Source of the DNA: Roseibium sp.
Lineage (GTDB): Bacteria; Pseudomonadota; Alphaproteobacteria; Rhizobiales; Stappiaceae
DNA length: 64,000 nucleotides
Direction: 5' to 3'
Assembly: GCA_017643215.1 (NCBI GenBank)
Contig: JAEPNV010000005.1
Coordinates: 186,001 to 250,000, forward strand
Part shown: positions 37,421-45,591 of the stretch, piece after piece
How the letters are laid out: every line of letters begins with the position of its first letter
Numbering within the stretch: the first letter of the stretch is position 1
The notes under the pieces: model-generated
The model's input: the letters and a program-made list of their open reading frames with translations, nothing else
What the model was told of the DNA's origin: nothing
Databases searched by the model: none
Made by a program: the position numbers and the translations under genes

Positions 37421-38047
37421 TTATGATCCACGGGGATCGGCCAGAACCTTCTCCAGCTCGGGCAGGAACGTGTTTTCATAGCTTTCGCGTGCCAGCGGGC
37501 CGATGAACTTGTACCGTATGGTTCCTTCCGCATCGACGATGAATGTCTCTGGAACCCCGTAAACGCCCCAATCGATCGCCGTCCGGCCGTTGTCATCGGC
37601 GCCAACCAACTCATACGGGTTGCCGAGGCTTCCGAGGAACCGGCGGGCGTTTTCCGCCTTGTCCTTGTAGTTGATGCCGACCATCTGGAAGCCGTCGCGC
37701 AGCGCGAGCTCTTCAAGCAGGGGATGCTCCTGGCGGCACGGCGCGCACCAGGACGCGAACACGTTGACGACGGACACCTTGCCGAGAAGATCAGCGCGGG
37801 AAAAACCTGGAACCGGTGCGCCGTTGTCGACCAGGCTGTCAACCGGCGGCAACTCGGTCTCGGGCACGGGCTTGCCGATGAGCGCCGACGGGATCTGGCT
37901 CGGGTCGGTGCCCAGCGTCAGTTGGAACAAGAACAAGCCGGCCAGGGCCGCGAAAACGACAAGCGGCAGCAGCACGAGGACCGGGATCCGCCGTTTTCCA
38001 GCGCCGGGCTGGGCGTCTTCCAGAGCGTCGGAGGTTTTGTCGGTCAT
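37421..38047 (-). CDS. ccmG: Cytochrome c maturation thioredoxin CcmG (DsbE)
   Basis: A 208-residue periplasmic, membrane-anchored thioredoxin that reduces apocytochrome c before haem attachment. N-terminal anchor (VLVLLPLVVFAALAGLFLF), then the active site VFASWCAPCRQEHP (WCxxC) near residue 93, the acidic groove residues after it, and cis-Pro loop GVPETFIVD. Its start overlaps the ccmD stop. The order ccmA-B-C-D-G on the minus strand is normal for alphaproteobacteria. Confidence 0.95.
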   Translation of the reverse strand: MTDKTSDALEDAQPGAGKRRIPVLVLLPLVVFAALAGLFLFQLTLGTDPSQIPSALIGKPVPETELPPVDSLVDNGAPVPGFSRADLLGKVSVVNVFASWCAPCRQEHPLLEELALRDGFQMVGINYKDKAENARRFLGSLGNPYELVGADDNGRTAIDWGVYGVPETFIVDAEGTIRYKFIGPLARESYENTFLPELEKVLADPRGS

Positions 38048-38226
38048 GACTTGTCCTGGCGTTGGCCGGCCCGGCTGATGCCCTGCCGTTCAAGGTCATT
38101 CAGCGCCGCGCGCTGCTGTGCCCGGTCGATCAGCACCCAGGCGATCAGCGCCGCGACCACGCCGAACGTGACGGTGTAGGACGCGATGATGAAACCGGCA
38201 TGCGGGCCAAGGTCGAACGGATCCAT
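38044..38226 (-). CDS. ccmD: Haem exporter protein CcmD
   Basis: A 60-residue single-span protein (HAGFIIASYTVTFGVVAALIAWVLID) with a basic cytoplasmic tail (RAQQRAALNDLERQGI), matching CcmD, which releases holo-CcmE from CcmABC. It overlaps ccmG by ATGA and lies 3 bases after ccmC. Confidence 0.93.
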   Translation of the reverse strand: MDPFDLGPHAGFIIASYTVTFGVVAALIAWVLIDRAQQRAALNDLERQGISRAGQRQDKS

Positions 38227-38229
38227 GCC

Positions 38230-38997
38230 TTACTCCGCCGGTTGTGCCGTTGCCGTCGCGCCGGCAGGGTGCGCGCTTGCCGCAGCTTTCATACGCATCG
38301 ATCGCACCCGCCGGCGGAAAATCTCATTGCGCATGGCCGCCAGATGCAAGGTGAAGAACAACAGTGTGAATGCCAGGGCCATCACCAGGAGCGGGATCAA
38401 AATATCGGGATGGATCGTCGGGCCATCCAGGCGGATCACGCTCGCGGGCTGGTGTAGCGTGTTCCACCAATCGACCGAAAACTTGATGATCGGCAGGTTG
38501 AACGCGCCGACAAGTGTCAAAACGGCTGCCGCCTTGCCCGCCTTGATCGGGTCTTCCATGGTGCGCCAAAGCGCCATCAGACCCAGATACATGATGAAAA
38601 GAACGAGAACGGAAGTCAGGCGCGCGTCCCAGACCCAGTAGGTGCCCCACATGGGTTTGCCCCACAGCGACCCGGTGATTAGCGAAATGAACGTGAACGC
38701 CGCACCAAGCGGGGCCGCCGCCTTGGCCGAGACGTCGGCAAGCGGATGTTTCCAAACCAGCGTGCCAAGCGCCGAAATGGCCATGACCGAATAGCACATC
38801 ATGGCAAGCCACGCCGCCGGGACATGGATAAACATGATCCGGACCGTATCGCCTTGCTGATAATCCTCGGGCGCCATGAAAAAGCTTTTGTACAACCCGA
38901 TCGCAAAGGCCAGCGCACACGCCGCGATCAACCACGGCAGGACAATGTCCACCAGGCGCAGGAATCGGGTCGGATTTGCATAATCCCAAAGAGCCAT
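38230..38997 (-). CDS. ccmC: Haem exporter protein CcmC
   Basis: A 255-residue inner-membrane protein with six spans that presents haem to CcmE. The tryptophan-rich WWD-type motif WGKPMWGTYWVWDARLTSVLVLF lies in the second periplasmic loop (about residues 115-137) and the conserved His residues flank it (FIHVPAAWLA; the WWNTLHQPAS loop). ATG 38997. It is separated from ccmB by 82 bases. Confidence 0.95.
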   Translation of the reverse strand: MALWDYANPTRFLRLVDIVLPWLIAACALAFAIGLYKSFFMAPEDYQQGDTVRIMFIHVPAAWLAMMCYSVMAISALGTLVWKHPLADVSAKAAAPLGAAFTFISLITGSLWGKPMWGTYWVWDARLTSVLVLFIMYLGLMALWRTMEDPIKAGKAAAVLTLVGAFNLPIIKFSVDWWNTLHQPASVIRLDGPTIHPDILIPLLVMALAFTLLFFTLHLAAMRNEIFRRRVRSMRMKAAASAHPAGATATAQPAE

Positions 38998-39079
38998 GGA
39001 ACCGTTCTAATTCAGCCAAACGAAAGGAGCAATGGACAACGCCCCCGCTCCGCTCGCATTGCGTTCCATCAAACTGTGG

Positions 39080-39751
39080 TCAATCGGAGGCAAACCGGAG
39101 CGCGGTCGCTGCGGCAAAAGGACCGACCACCGCGGAAACAAGCGTCAAGGCGCAAAGGATCAGGAACGGGGTCATGAACGGCACCGGGTCCTGGATTGCC
39201 GCATCCGCCGCGCTGACGCCGAAAATCAGAACCGGGATCGCCAGCGGAATCACCAGCACCGCCATCAGCAATCCGCCGCGCCGGAGCGTCACGGTCAGCG
39301 AGGCGCCGATGGCCCCGATCAGCGTGAGCGCCGGCGTGCCTGCCAGCAACGTGGCCGTGACCGCGGCGATTGCCACCGGATCCAGGTTGAGGAAAATGGC
39401 CAGAACCGGGGCCGCAAAGACCAGTGGCAGGCCTGTCGCCATCCAGTGAGCAAGACATTTGACCAGCACGATCAGTTCAAGCGGCCGCCCGGCCATGATC
39501 ATCAGGTCCAGCGCGCCATCATCCCGGTCGGCCTGGAACAGGCGGTCCAGCCCCAATAGCGTTGCAAGCAGCGCGCCGATCCAAAGGATCGCCGGTCCGA
39601 TCCGGGCCAGGAGATTGAGGTCCGGCCCGACGCCAAAGGGAATGACGGTCACAACGGCAAGAAAGAACAGAACCCCGATCACGCCGCTGCCGCCGACACG
39701 CACCGCAAGGCGCAGTTCGCGCACGAACAGCGCCCCGACCCAGCCGCTCAC
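39080..39751 (-). CDS. ccmB: Haem exporter protein CcmB
   Basis: A 223-residue six-span permease subunit of the CcmAB transporter. Family hallmarks: FVRELRLAVRVGG at the N terminus, GRPLELIVLVKCLAHWMATGLPLVF in the centre, and a C-terminal span ending AATALRFASD. It overlaps the ccmA stop. The CcmAB ATPase releases holo-CcmE from CcmCD. Confidence 0.93.
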   Translation of the reverse strand: MSGWVGALFVRELRLAVRVGGSGVIGVLFFLAVVTVIPFGVGPDLNLLARIGPAILWIGALLATLLGLDRLFQADRDDGALDLMIMAGRPLELIVLVKCLAHWMATGLPLVFAAPVLAIFLNLDPVAIAAVTATLLAGTPALTLIGAIGASLTVTLRRGGLLMAVLVIPLAIPVLIFGVSAADAAIQDPVPFMTPFLILCALTLVSAVVGPFAAATALRFASD

Positions 39752-40420
39752 GCAGGCACCTCCGCCGGATGGTCCCGGGCCGGTTCAAGGTGGAGTTTTT
39801 GCGCCTTGTTCAAGGTGAGCGGCGTATGCGTCGCCGTGACGATCAGCCCGCCGGATAAAAGATGCCCGTTCATCAATGCGATCAGACGTTTTTCGGAATC
39901 AGCATCGAGTGCCGATGTCGGTTCATCCATCAACCAGATGGGGCGCGGCGTGACCAGAAGACGGGCCAATGACAGGCGCCGTTTTTGGCCGGCCGACAAG
40001 TAAGCCGCTGGCAGGCGCGCGGTGTGGCCAATGCCGAGACCGTCCAGGGCGTCCGCAGGTGCCATCCTGCCAGTTGTAAATCCATCCGGTGTCACGGACT
40101 GCGAAAAGGCCTGCCAGAATGTCAGGTTTTCAATCACCGACAGCGCCGGTTTGACCGCGTCCTGATGGCCGAAATAGTGGCAATGCTCAAACGCGGTCAG
40201 CTCCTCGGTGCCGCCTTCCAGCCGGACATGACCTTCGGCCGGGGGCACCAGCCCGGCAAGCGTGCGCAAAAGCGACGATTTGCCGACCCCGTTGGGGCCG
40301 GTCACCAGAAGCGCCGTTGCGCGTTCCAGCGAAAAGGACAGGCCGGCAAAAACCCGGCGGTCACCCCGGTCGACGGTCAGGTTTTCGGCAATCAGCTTCA
40401 GGGGAAAACTCCGAGGACAT
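39748..40420 (-). CDS. ccmA: Haem exporter ATP-binding protein CcmA (frame problem at 5' end)
   Basis: ABC ATPase of CcmAB: Walker A GPNGVGKSS, signature LSAGQKRRLSLARLL, Walker B IWLMDEPTSALD, final TATHTPL. The domain-coding frame begins KLIAENLTVDRGDRRVFAGL at 40396, but no ATG, GTG or TTG precedes it in frame; the first GTG (40305) would cut off the strand before Walker A. A consensus AAGGAGG (40433-40427) sits 6 nt before ATG 40420, which is one frame off: dropping one base in the TTTTCCCC run (40408-40401 on the plus strand AAAAGGGG) would join ATG to the domain (MSSEF...). Alternatively CTG 40401, 7 nt after GGAG, is used as start. The coordinates given assume ATG 40420. Confidence 0.85.
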
Positions 40421-40832
40421 TCAGCCCCTCCTTGTTAGAGGGGCGACGGGGCCGATGGCAAGTGGGATCACCACGTTACCCGTTGTCGGCACCGCGCCAG
40501 CGGGCCCGTTGTAATCGCCCAAATGCAACCGGAGCCGGCGCTGCGGTTCCCTCTTGCCGGGCAATCCGGGCGTTCCGTTTTAAAACCCGGGTCCGGACCG
40601 GCCAAATTCGGCCGTTTTTGCCACAAAACACATGACAAGCGTCTGTCTTTGATGTAGGACAACCGCCGACTTGTCCGGTTTGTTTTGGCTGTTTTGCCGT
40701 GGTCTCGTCTTTGAGGATGGGGAAACGACCGGTCGCATTGTCACCATGGCCCAAAGATGGCGCACCCGTTTGATCCACGCGCGTGGCATTCGACGCTCTG
40801 GCCGCTTTGTTAAATGAAAAGGGAAATATGCC
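40421..40832. other. Divergent intergenic region ccmA-rplS
   Basis: About 410 bases. It has the ccm promoter side, an inverted GGCCnn hairpin with T5 at 40599-40619 facing plus, then a 213-base leader before rplS. No gene is visible; trmD, which often precedes rplS, is absent. Confidence 0.5.
40599..40619 (+). terminator. Small hairpin with T5 upstream of rplS
   Basis: CGGCC (40599-40603), AAATTC loop, GGCCG (40610-40614), TTTTT. It could be an orphan terminator or an attenuator in the rplS leader. Confidence 0.45.
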
Positions 40833-41303
40833 ATGAACATCATCGACGAAATCAATTCCGAGGAAATGTCCCGGATCGAAGGTCAGCGCAAGCTGCCTGA
40901 GTTTTCACCCGGAGACACCGTGCGCGTGAATGTGCGCGTCACCGAGGGCAGCCGGACGCGGACCCAGGCCTATGAAGGCGTGTGCATCGCCCGGTCGGGC
41001 GGCGGCATCAACGAAAGCTTCACGGTCCGCAAGATTTCCTACGGCGAAGGCGTTGAGCGTGTCTTTCCGGTGTTTTCCCCGATGCTGGAAGGCGTTGAAG
41101 TGGTGCGCCGGGGCAAGGTCCGCCGCGCGAAGCTCTACTATCTGCGTGACCGCCGCGGCAAGTCGGCACGGATCGTGGAAGCGACGAACGTGCGCGCCAA
41201 GCGGCTCAACGAGGCTGCCCGCGCCGACGCTGCCGCCGCGAAAGCCGCAAAGGCGGCTGAAAAGCAGGCCGCAAAAGATGCGGCCGATGCCGCGGCCGAG
41301 TAA
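40833..41303 (+). CDS. rplS: 50S ribosomal protein L19
   Basis: A 156-residue large-subunit protein at the 30S-50S interface. The core (about residues 1-118) has [56 protein letters not shown] and [20 protein letters not shown], as in all L19. The C-terminal 35 residues form an Ala/Lys-rich tail ([24 protein letters not shown]), an extension often seen in alphaproteobacteria. ATG 40833 after AAAAGGGAAA. Confidence 0.97.
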   Translation: MNIIDEINSEEMSRIEGQRKLPEFSPGDTVRVNVRVTEGSRTRTQAYEGVCIARSGGGINESFTVRKISYGEGVERVFPVFSPMLEGVEVVRRGKVRRAKLYYLRDRRGKSARIVEATNVRAKRLNEAARADAAAAKAAKAAEKQAAKDAADAAAE

Positions 41304-41335
41304 GGTTCGATCAGCGCATTGCCGTTGAAGAAGGA

Positions 41336-41359
41336 GGCGGTCCAGCGGGCCGCCTTTTT
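41336..41359 (+). terminator. Rho-independent terminator of rplS
   Basis: GGCGGTCC (41336-41343) pairs with GGGCCGCC (41347-41354) with one wobble, 3-nt loop, then T5. Confidence 0.85.
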
Positions 41360-41569
41360 CATCGGCTGGCGGTGTCAAGAACGCTTGATAAAAGCTCAAC
41401 CGCAAAGTCTTGACCGCCACGGCGTGTGTGAGTCATGTCATGGCACGGCATTTTGGATCCGGATCCGCAGATCCGGGCAGGGAAAGGATCCTGCCACCGG
41501 CGCCAGGCTCGGCAAAGATGACCATGCGGCGCGACCGATGCGGGCGGGATAGGATTTCAGGAGAGAACA

Positions 41570-42982
41570 ATGGCGACCGGCAGAACGCTCTACGACAAAA
41601 TCTGGGATGATCACCTCGTCGACATGCAGGAGGACGGTACCGGCCTTTTGTACATCGACCGGCACCTCGTGCACGAGGTCACAAGCCCCCAGGCGTTTGA
41701 GGGTCTTCGCCTGCATGGCCGCAAGGTGCGCCAGCCGGGCAAGACGTTGGCGGTCGTGGACCACAACGTGCCGACGACCGACCGCCGGGACGGCATCGAT
41801 GACCCGGAATCGGCGCTTCAGGTTGAAACCCTTGCCAAGAACGCCGCCGAGTTCGGCATCGAATACTATTCCGAACTCGACATGCGCCAGGGCATCGTCC
41901 ACATCGTTGGCCCGGAGCAGGGATTTACCTTGCCCGGCATGACGATCGTGTGCGGTGACAGTCATACCTCCACCCACGGTGCTTTCGGATCTTTGGCGCA
42001 CGGGATCGGGACGTCCGAGGTGGAGCATGTTCTGGCCACCCAGACCCTGATCCAGAAAAAAGCCAAGAACATGCTGGTCCAGGTCGACGGCGTTCTGCCG
42101 GACGGCGTGACCGCAAAGGACATCGTGCTGGCTATCATCGGCGAGATCGGCACGGCCGGGGGCACCGGCTATGTCATCGAATATGCCGGCGACGCCATCC
42201 GCGCGCTGTCGATGGAAGGCCGGATGACGGTCTGCAACATGTCGATCGAGGGCGGCGCGCGCGCCGGGTTGATCGCGCCGGATGAAAAGACCTTTGACTA
42301 TATCAAGGGCCGTCCGAAGGCGCCAAAAGGGCCGGCCTGGGATCAGGCGCTCGCCTACTGGAAGACGCTTCACAGCGATGCGGACGCGGAATTCGACAAG
42401 GTCGTGAAGTTGGACGCTGCAAACCTTCCGCCGATCGTCAGTTGGGGATCTTCGCCGGAAGACGTCGTGTCCGTGCGCGGGATCGTGCCCAATCCGGATG
42501 AGATCGACGAGGAAAACCGGCGCAATTCCAAATGGCGGGCGCTGGAGTATATGGGCCTGACCCCGGGCACGAAGATCACGGACATCCATATCGACCGGGT
42601 GTTCATCGGGTCCTGCACCAACGGGCGGATCGAGGATCTTCGGGCGGCCGCCGCCGTTGTGGGCAACCACAAGGTCAAGGACGGTGTCGATGCGATGGTC
42701 GTTCCCGGATCCGGGCTGGTCAAGGAACAGGCCGAGGAAGAAGGTCTGGACATGATTTTCAAGAATGCCGGCTTTGACTGGCGTGAGCCGGGCTGCAGCA
42801 TGTGTCTTGCGATGAACGCGGACAAGCTGAAACCCGGCGAGCGGTGCGCATCCACATCGAACCGGAATTTCGAAGGCCGGCAGGGCCACAAGGGCCGGAC
42901 GCATCTGGTTTCACCGGCCATGGCCGCGGCGGCCGCGATCGCGGGGCGCTTCGTGGATATCCGCGAATGGACGGCGAACTGA
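41570..42982 (+). CDS. leuC: 3-isopropylmalate dehydratase large subunit
   Basis: A 470-residue [4Fe-4S] aconitase-family subunit that with LeuD isomerises 2- to 3-isopropylmalate in leucine synthesis. Cluster cysteines are in [14 protein letters not shown] (about residue 350) and [11 protein letters not shown] (about residues 408-418). The substrate motif [33 protein letters not shown] is intact. It starts at ATG 41570 after CAGGAGAGAAC. No leuD in the window, and no leucine-codon leader peptide is visible upstream. Confidence 0.97.
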   Translation: MATGRTLYDKIWDDHLVDMQEDGTGLLYIDRHLVHEVTSPQAFEGLRLHGRKVRQPGKTLAVVDHNVPTTDRRDGIDDPESALQVETLAKNAAEFGIEYYSELDMRQGIVHIVGPEQGFTLPGMTIVCGDSHTSTHGAFGSLAHGIGTSEVEHVLATQTLIQKKAKNMLVQVDGVLPDGVTAKDIVLAIIGEIGTAGGTGYVIEYAGDAIRALSMEGRMTVCNMSIEGGARAGLIAPDEKTFDYIKGRPKAPKGPAWDQALAYWKTLHSDADAEFDKVVKLDAANLPPIVSWGSSPEDVVSVRGIVPNPDEIDEENRRNSKWRALEYMGLTPGTKITDIHIDRVFIGSCTNGRIEDLRAAAAVVGNHKVKDGVDAMVVPGSGLVKEQAEEEGLDMIFKNAGFDWREPGCSMCLAMNADKLKPGERCASTSNRNFEGRQGHKGRTHLVSPAMAAAAAIAGRFVDIREWTAN

Positions 42983-42995
42983 TTCGACACGCAAC

Positions 42996-43037
42996 GCGCG
43001 GAGGCGGCCGGCCGTTTGGTGCCGCCTCGCGCTCTTT
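42996..43037 (+). terminator. Terminator of leuC
   Basis: GAGGCGGC (43001-43008) pairs with GCCGCCTC (43021-43028), extended by GCGC/GCGC across a bulge, followed by a T-rich stretch (TCTTTCAATT). Confidence 0.6.
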
Positions 43038-43161
43038 CAATTATCCGAAAAAACACCGCGGCGGATGTGCCGTGATTTTCATAAGAAAGTCAAAAGCGTA
43101 GCGTATAGCCAGACCGGCTTGCGCCGCGTGCGACCTTTTGGGCAGCCTGAATTTATTAGGC

Positions 43162-43191
43162 TTCACAAGAGTGTCACCTGCCCTCTACAAT
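43162..43191 (+). promoter_or_regulatory. Possible sigma-70-type promoter of the HNH gene
   Basis: TTCACA at 43162-43167 and TACAAT at 43186-43191 are separated by 18 bases and lie about 75 bases before the likely start. This is a sequence match only. Confidence 0.35.
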
Positions 43192-43267
43192 ACTCTCGTC
43201 ACAGGAGGACGGCGGCGTCCGAATGACCGGCCGCCCGTTCTCGCGGAATCGACGTGAGGAGCGGAAG

Positions 43268-43825
43268 GTGACGATTGCGGTTTCGTCAGGTGGCCATCCC
43301 GCATTGGTGCTCAATGCTGACTACCGGCCGTTAAGCTACTACCCCTTGTCCTTGTGGTCATGGCAGGACACGGTGAAAGCGGTGTTCCTGGACAGGGTCA
43401 ACATCGTGTCGGAATACGACACGGCGGTCCGAAGTCCGAGCTTTGAATTCCGATTGCCCAGTGTCGTTGCTCTCAAAACCTACGTCAAACCCAGCAGATA
43501 TCCCGCCTTCACCCGCTTCAACGTTTTCCTCCGCGACAAATTTCAGTGTCAGTATTGCAGTTCCAAGGATGAGCTGACCTTTGATCACCTGGTCCCCCGC
43601 TCCAAGGGCGGACTGACCACCTGGCAGAATGTGATCACCGCCTGTTCCCCGTGCAATCTTCGAAAAGCCAACAAATCCTGTGAGCAGATCGGCATGCGCC
43701 CGATGCACATGCCGTTCCAGCCGACGATCCAGGATTTGCACAACAACGGCCGGGCCTTTCCACCCAACTACCTGCACGACAGCTGGCTCGATTTCCTTTA
43801 TTGGGACACCGAACTGGAACCGTGA
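43268..43825 (+). CDS. HNH endonuclease
   Basis: A 185-residue nuclease. The HNH core has a zinc-binding CxxC (FQCQYCSSKDELTFDHLVPRSKGGLTTWQNVITACSPCNLRKANKS): Cys pair, catalytic His in DHLVPRS, Asn in WQNVI, then the second Cys pair CSPC. The N-terminal 80 residues (ALVLNADYRPLSYYPLSLWSWQDTVKAVFLDRVNIV) are conserved in this housekeeping-type alphaproteobacterial family. Start GTG 43268 lies 7 nt after GAGGAG; ATG 43223 is an alternative. It is not beside a phage or restriction system; its cell role is unknown. Confidence 0.88.
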   Translation: MTIAVSSGGHPALVLNADYRPLSYYPLSLWSWQDTVKAVFLDRVNIVSEYDTAVRSPSFEFRLPSVVALKTYVKPSRYPAFTRFNVFLRDKFQCQYCSSKDELTFDHLVPRSKGGLTTWQNVITACSPCNLRKANKSCEQIGMRPMHMPFQPTIQDLHNNGRAFPPNYLHDSWLDFLYWDTELEP

Positions 43826-43960
43826 TTGGCCCTTTGGCCGTCGGGATCTGATCCAAGACCCGCCGCTTCGGTCCTCAATTGTCAAAAAAGCGCCGATTTT
43901 AGCCAGTTACCCCAGAGTTTATTCGGTCAGATTAACCGTAAGGACAGACATTTCGCGTAT

Positions 43961-43982
43961 CTCCAAGGCTCGTTGCTTGGAG
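43961..43982 (+). promoter_or_regulatory. RBS-masking hairpin in leader of first VWA gene
   Basis: CTCCAAG (43961-43967) pairs perfectly with CTTGGAG (43976-43982) across an 8-nt loop. The 3' arm contains GGAG, the only Shine-Dalgarno, which lies 8 nt before ATG 43991, so the hairpin would hide the ribosome binding site. A structurally equivalent hairpin precedes the second paralogue. Confidence 0.6.
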
Positions 43983-43990
43983 TTGGACAC

Positions 43991-45307
43991 ATGGTATTGC
44001 GTATTGTCCCGACCCTCATAAAGGCCCTCCGGCGGTATCTTCTGGATACAGATGGGTCCGTTCTGCCGATTTCCGCGGTTGTTTTGGTCCTGTCCTTTGT
44101 CATAGCCGGTGCCGGTGTTGATTACACGATCGCGGTCAATCAGCGGGAAAAAATGGCCCATGCGCTGGACGCGGCGGCGCTCACGGTCGCGACGCAATTG
44201 TCCACCTCGGTGATGACCGACGCGGAAATCAGGGATGTCATCGAAGATTCCTTTCGCGGCAACCTGAAAGATCTGGCTTTGACCGATGAGGCGGTCACCA
44301 ACCTCAATTACGTGATCGATCCGAATGAAGGCACGATCGACATCTCCACGACCGTGTCGGTGAACACATATTTCATCAAGTTGGGCGGCATTGGCCCGGA
44401 CACCTTGAATGTCGGCGTCGGGACCCAGGTCGCCTATTCCAGGTTCGATGTCGAACTGGCGCTTGTGGTCGATGTCACCGGCTCGATGAGCGGCGACATG
44501 AACACGTTGCGTGAGGCGTCTGAAGGCCTGGTGGATGTCCTCATTCCCGACGGAATGTCCGCCAGCGACAGCAAAGTGCGCATATCATTGGTGCCCTACA
44601 GCGAGGGTGTGAACGTTGCGACCTACGCGTCCGCAGTGACAAATGGCGTGTCAAGCCGGTGTGTCACGGAGCGTATGGGCGATCCGAAACTGACCGACAT
44701 TCGATATGATTGGGATCCGGATCGTGATCCGGATTCGTTTTTTGGCGGCGGCAGCTCGGGGTGTTCGTCGTCGTCCGAACTGATCCCATTGACGTCTGAC
44801 CGCAACACCCTGATCCCGGCGATCCGGGCCCTGTCGGCTCGGGGCGGCACGGCGGGCCAGACCGGCACAGCCTGGGGCTGGTACACGATTTCCCCGAACT
44901 GGACCAACCTCTGGCCGGCGGCGAGCGATCCAGAACCCTATACCGAAGACGATGTCCTCAAGTTCGCTATCCTCATGACGGACGGCAACAACAACAGGCA
45001 CTATGACTACAAGCAGCGGTGCCAGGATTCGAATTGCTGGTGGGAATGGGACCGTGATTCAGATGGTGGGTTCAACGGCGATTCATCCCAGCGCGCGCGG
45101 CAGATCTGCGAGAACATGAAGGCCGAGGACATCACGATTTACGGTGTGTATTTCGGGCCGGACAACAACTCGGTCGGCGCACGAAACATGCAAGCCTGTG
45201 CCACTGATGAAAGCACCACCTATTATCAGGCAACCTCCAGCGCCGAACTGATCAGCGCGTTTGGCAACATCGCCCGCAAGATCCAGGCGATCTATCTGGC
45301 GAGGTAG
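43991..45307 (+). CDS. TadG-like von Willebrand factor A domain protein, copy 1
   Basis: A 438-residue envelope protein. The N terminus resembles TadE/TadG pseudopilin-associated proteins: RRYLLDTDGSVLPISAVVLVL, a membrane span to about residue 48, then REKMAHALDAAALTVATQL. A VWA domain follows with MIDAS-like ELALVVDVTGSMSGDMNTLREA (about residues 154-175) and later FAILMTDGNNN. The region between the two (SFRGNLKDLALTDEAVTNLNYV) is typical of TadG. A Cys pair near residue 350 (RCQDSNC) marks a loop that is hugely expanded in copy 2. No tad pilus genes are in the window. ATG 43991 uses the GGAG of the leader hairpin. Confidence 0.85.
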   Translation: MVLRIVPTLIKALRRYLLDTDGSVLPISAVVLVLSFVIAGAGVDYTIAVNQREKMAHALDAAALTVATQLSTSVMTDAEIRDVIEDSFRGNLKDLALTDEAVTNLNYVIDPNEGTIDISTTVSVNTYFIKLGGIGPDTLNVGVGTQVAYSRFDVELALVVDVTGSMSGDMNTLREASEGLVDVLIPDGMSASDSKVRISLVPYSEGVNVATYASAVTNGVSSRCVTERMGDPKLTDIRYDWDPDRDPDSFFGGGSSGCSSSSELIPLTSDRNTLIPAIRALSARGGTAGQTGTAWGWYTISPNWTNLWPAASDPEPYTEDDVLKFAILMTDGNNNRHYDYKQRCQDSNCWWEWDRDSDGGFNGDSSQRARQICENMKAEDITIYGVYFGPDNNSVGARNMQACATDESTTYYQATSSAELISAFGNIARKIQAIYLAR

Positions 45308-45591
45308 TCTTTTCGACTATAAACCGGCCCGGATCACCGGACGCCCGAACTGGATGGCGAACGGAGCCGGCGGCACGTCTGTTCCGCCGCCTCAGGCCGT
45401 AGAGGTACCGCTGCCCGGCCAGATCCGGAGACACCTCCGCGGAGGAGGCTGGTGGCCGCAATGCGGGTGAAGCTTCGGGCTCTCGAAGCTGGAGAGACAT
45501 TGTTAAATATTACACCATTCAGATTTTGTCGGTTAACCGGATTCTGATCTTTTTCACATATCTCCAAGGTTCGATACCTGGAGATGGACAA
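45308..45591. other. Spacer between the two VWA genes
   Basis: About 280 bases with several short inverted repeats, for example ACCTCCGCGGAGGA near 45435 and AGCTTCGGGCTCTCGAAGCT near 45473-45492, and an AT-rich end before the second leader. No gene seen. Confidence 0.45.
45562..45583 (+). promoter_or_regulatory. RBS-masking hairpin in leader of second VWA gene
   Basis: CTCCAAGGT (45562-45570) pairs with ACCTGGAG (45576-45583), eight pairs with one bulged A and a 5-nt loop. The 3' arm contains the GGAG that lies 8 nt before ATG 45592. The loop and stem sequences differ from copy 1, but pairing and the distance to the start are kept. Confidence 0.6.

Noticed and set aside
40240..40255. GGGGGCACCA-like match to the tRNA-Leu 3' end as a possible attachment site
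   Set aside because: It is only about ten bases, lies within ccmA coding sequence and is far from the tRNA; a chance match.
41360..41569. Possible leucine attenuator before leuC
   Set aside because: No leader peptide with a run of Leu codons and no convincing terminator/antiterminator pair.
41438..42904. 488-codon minus-strand open frame opposite leuC
   Set aside because: Antisense shadow of a perfectly conserved leuC.
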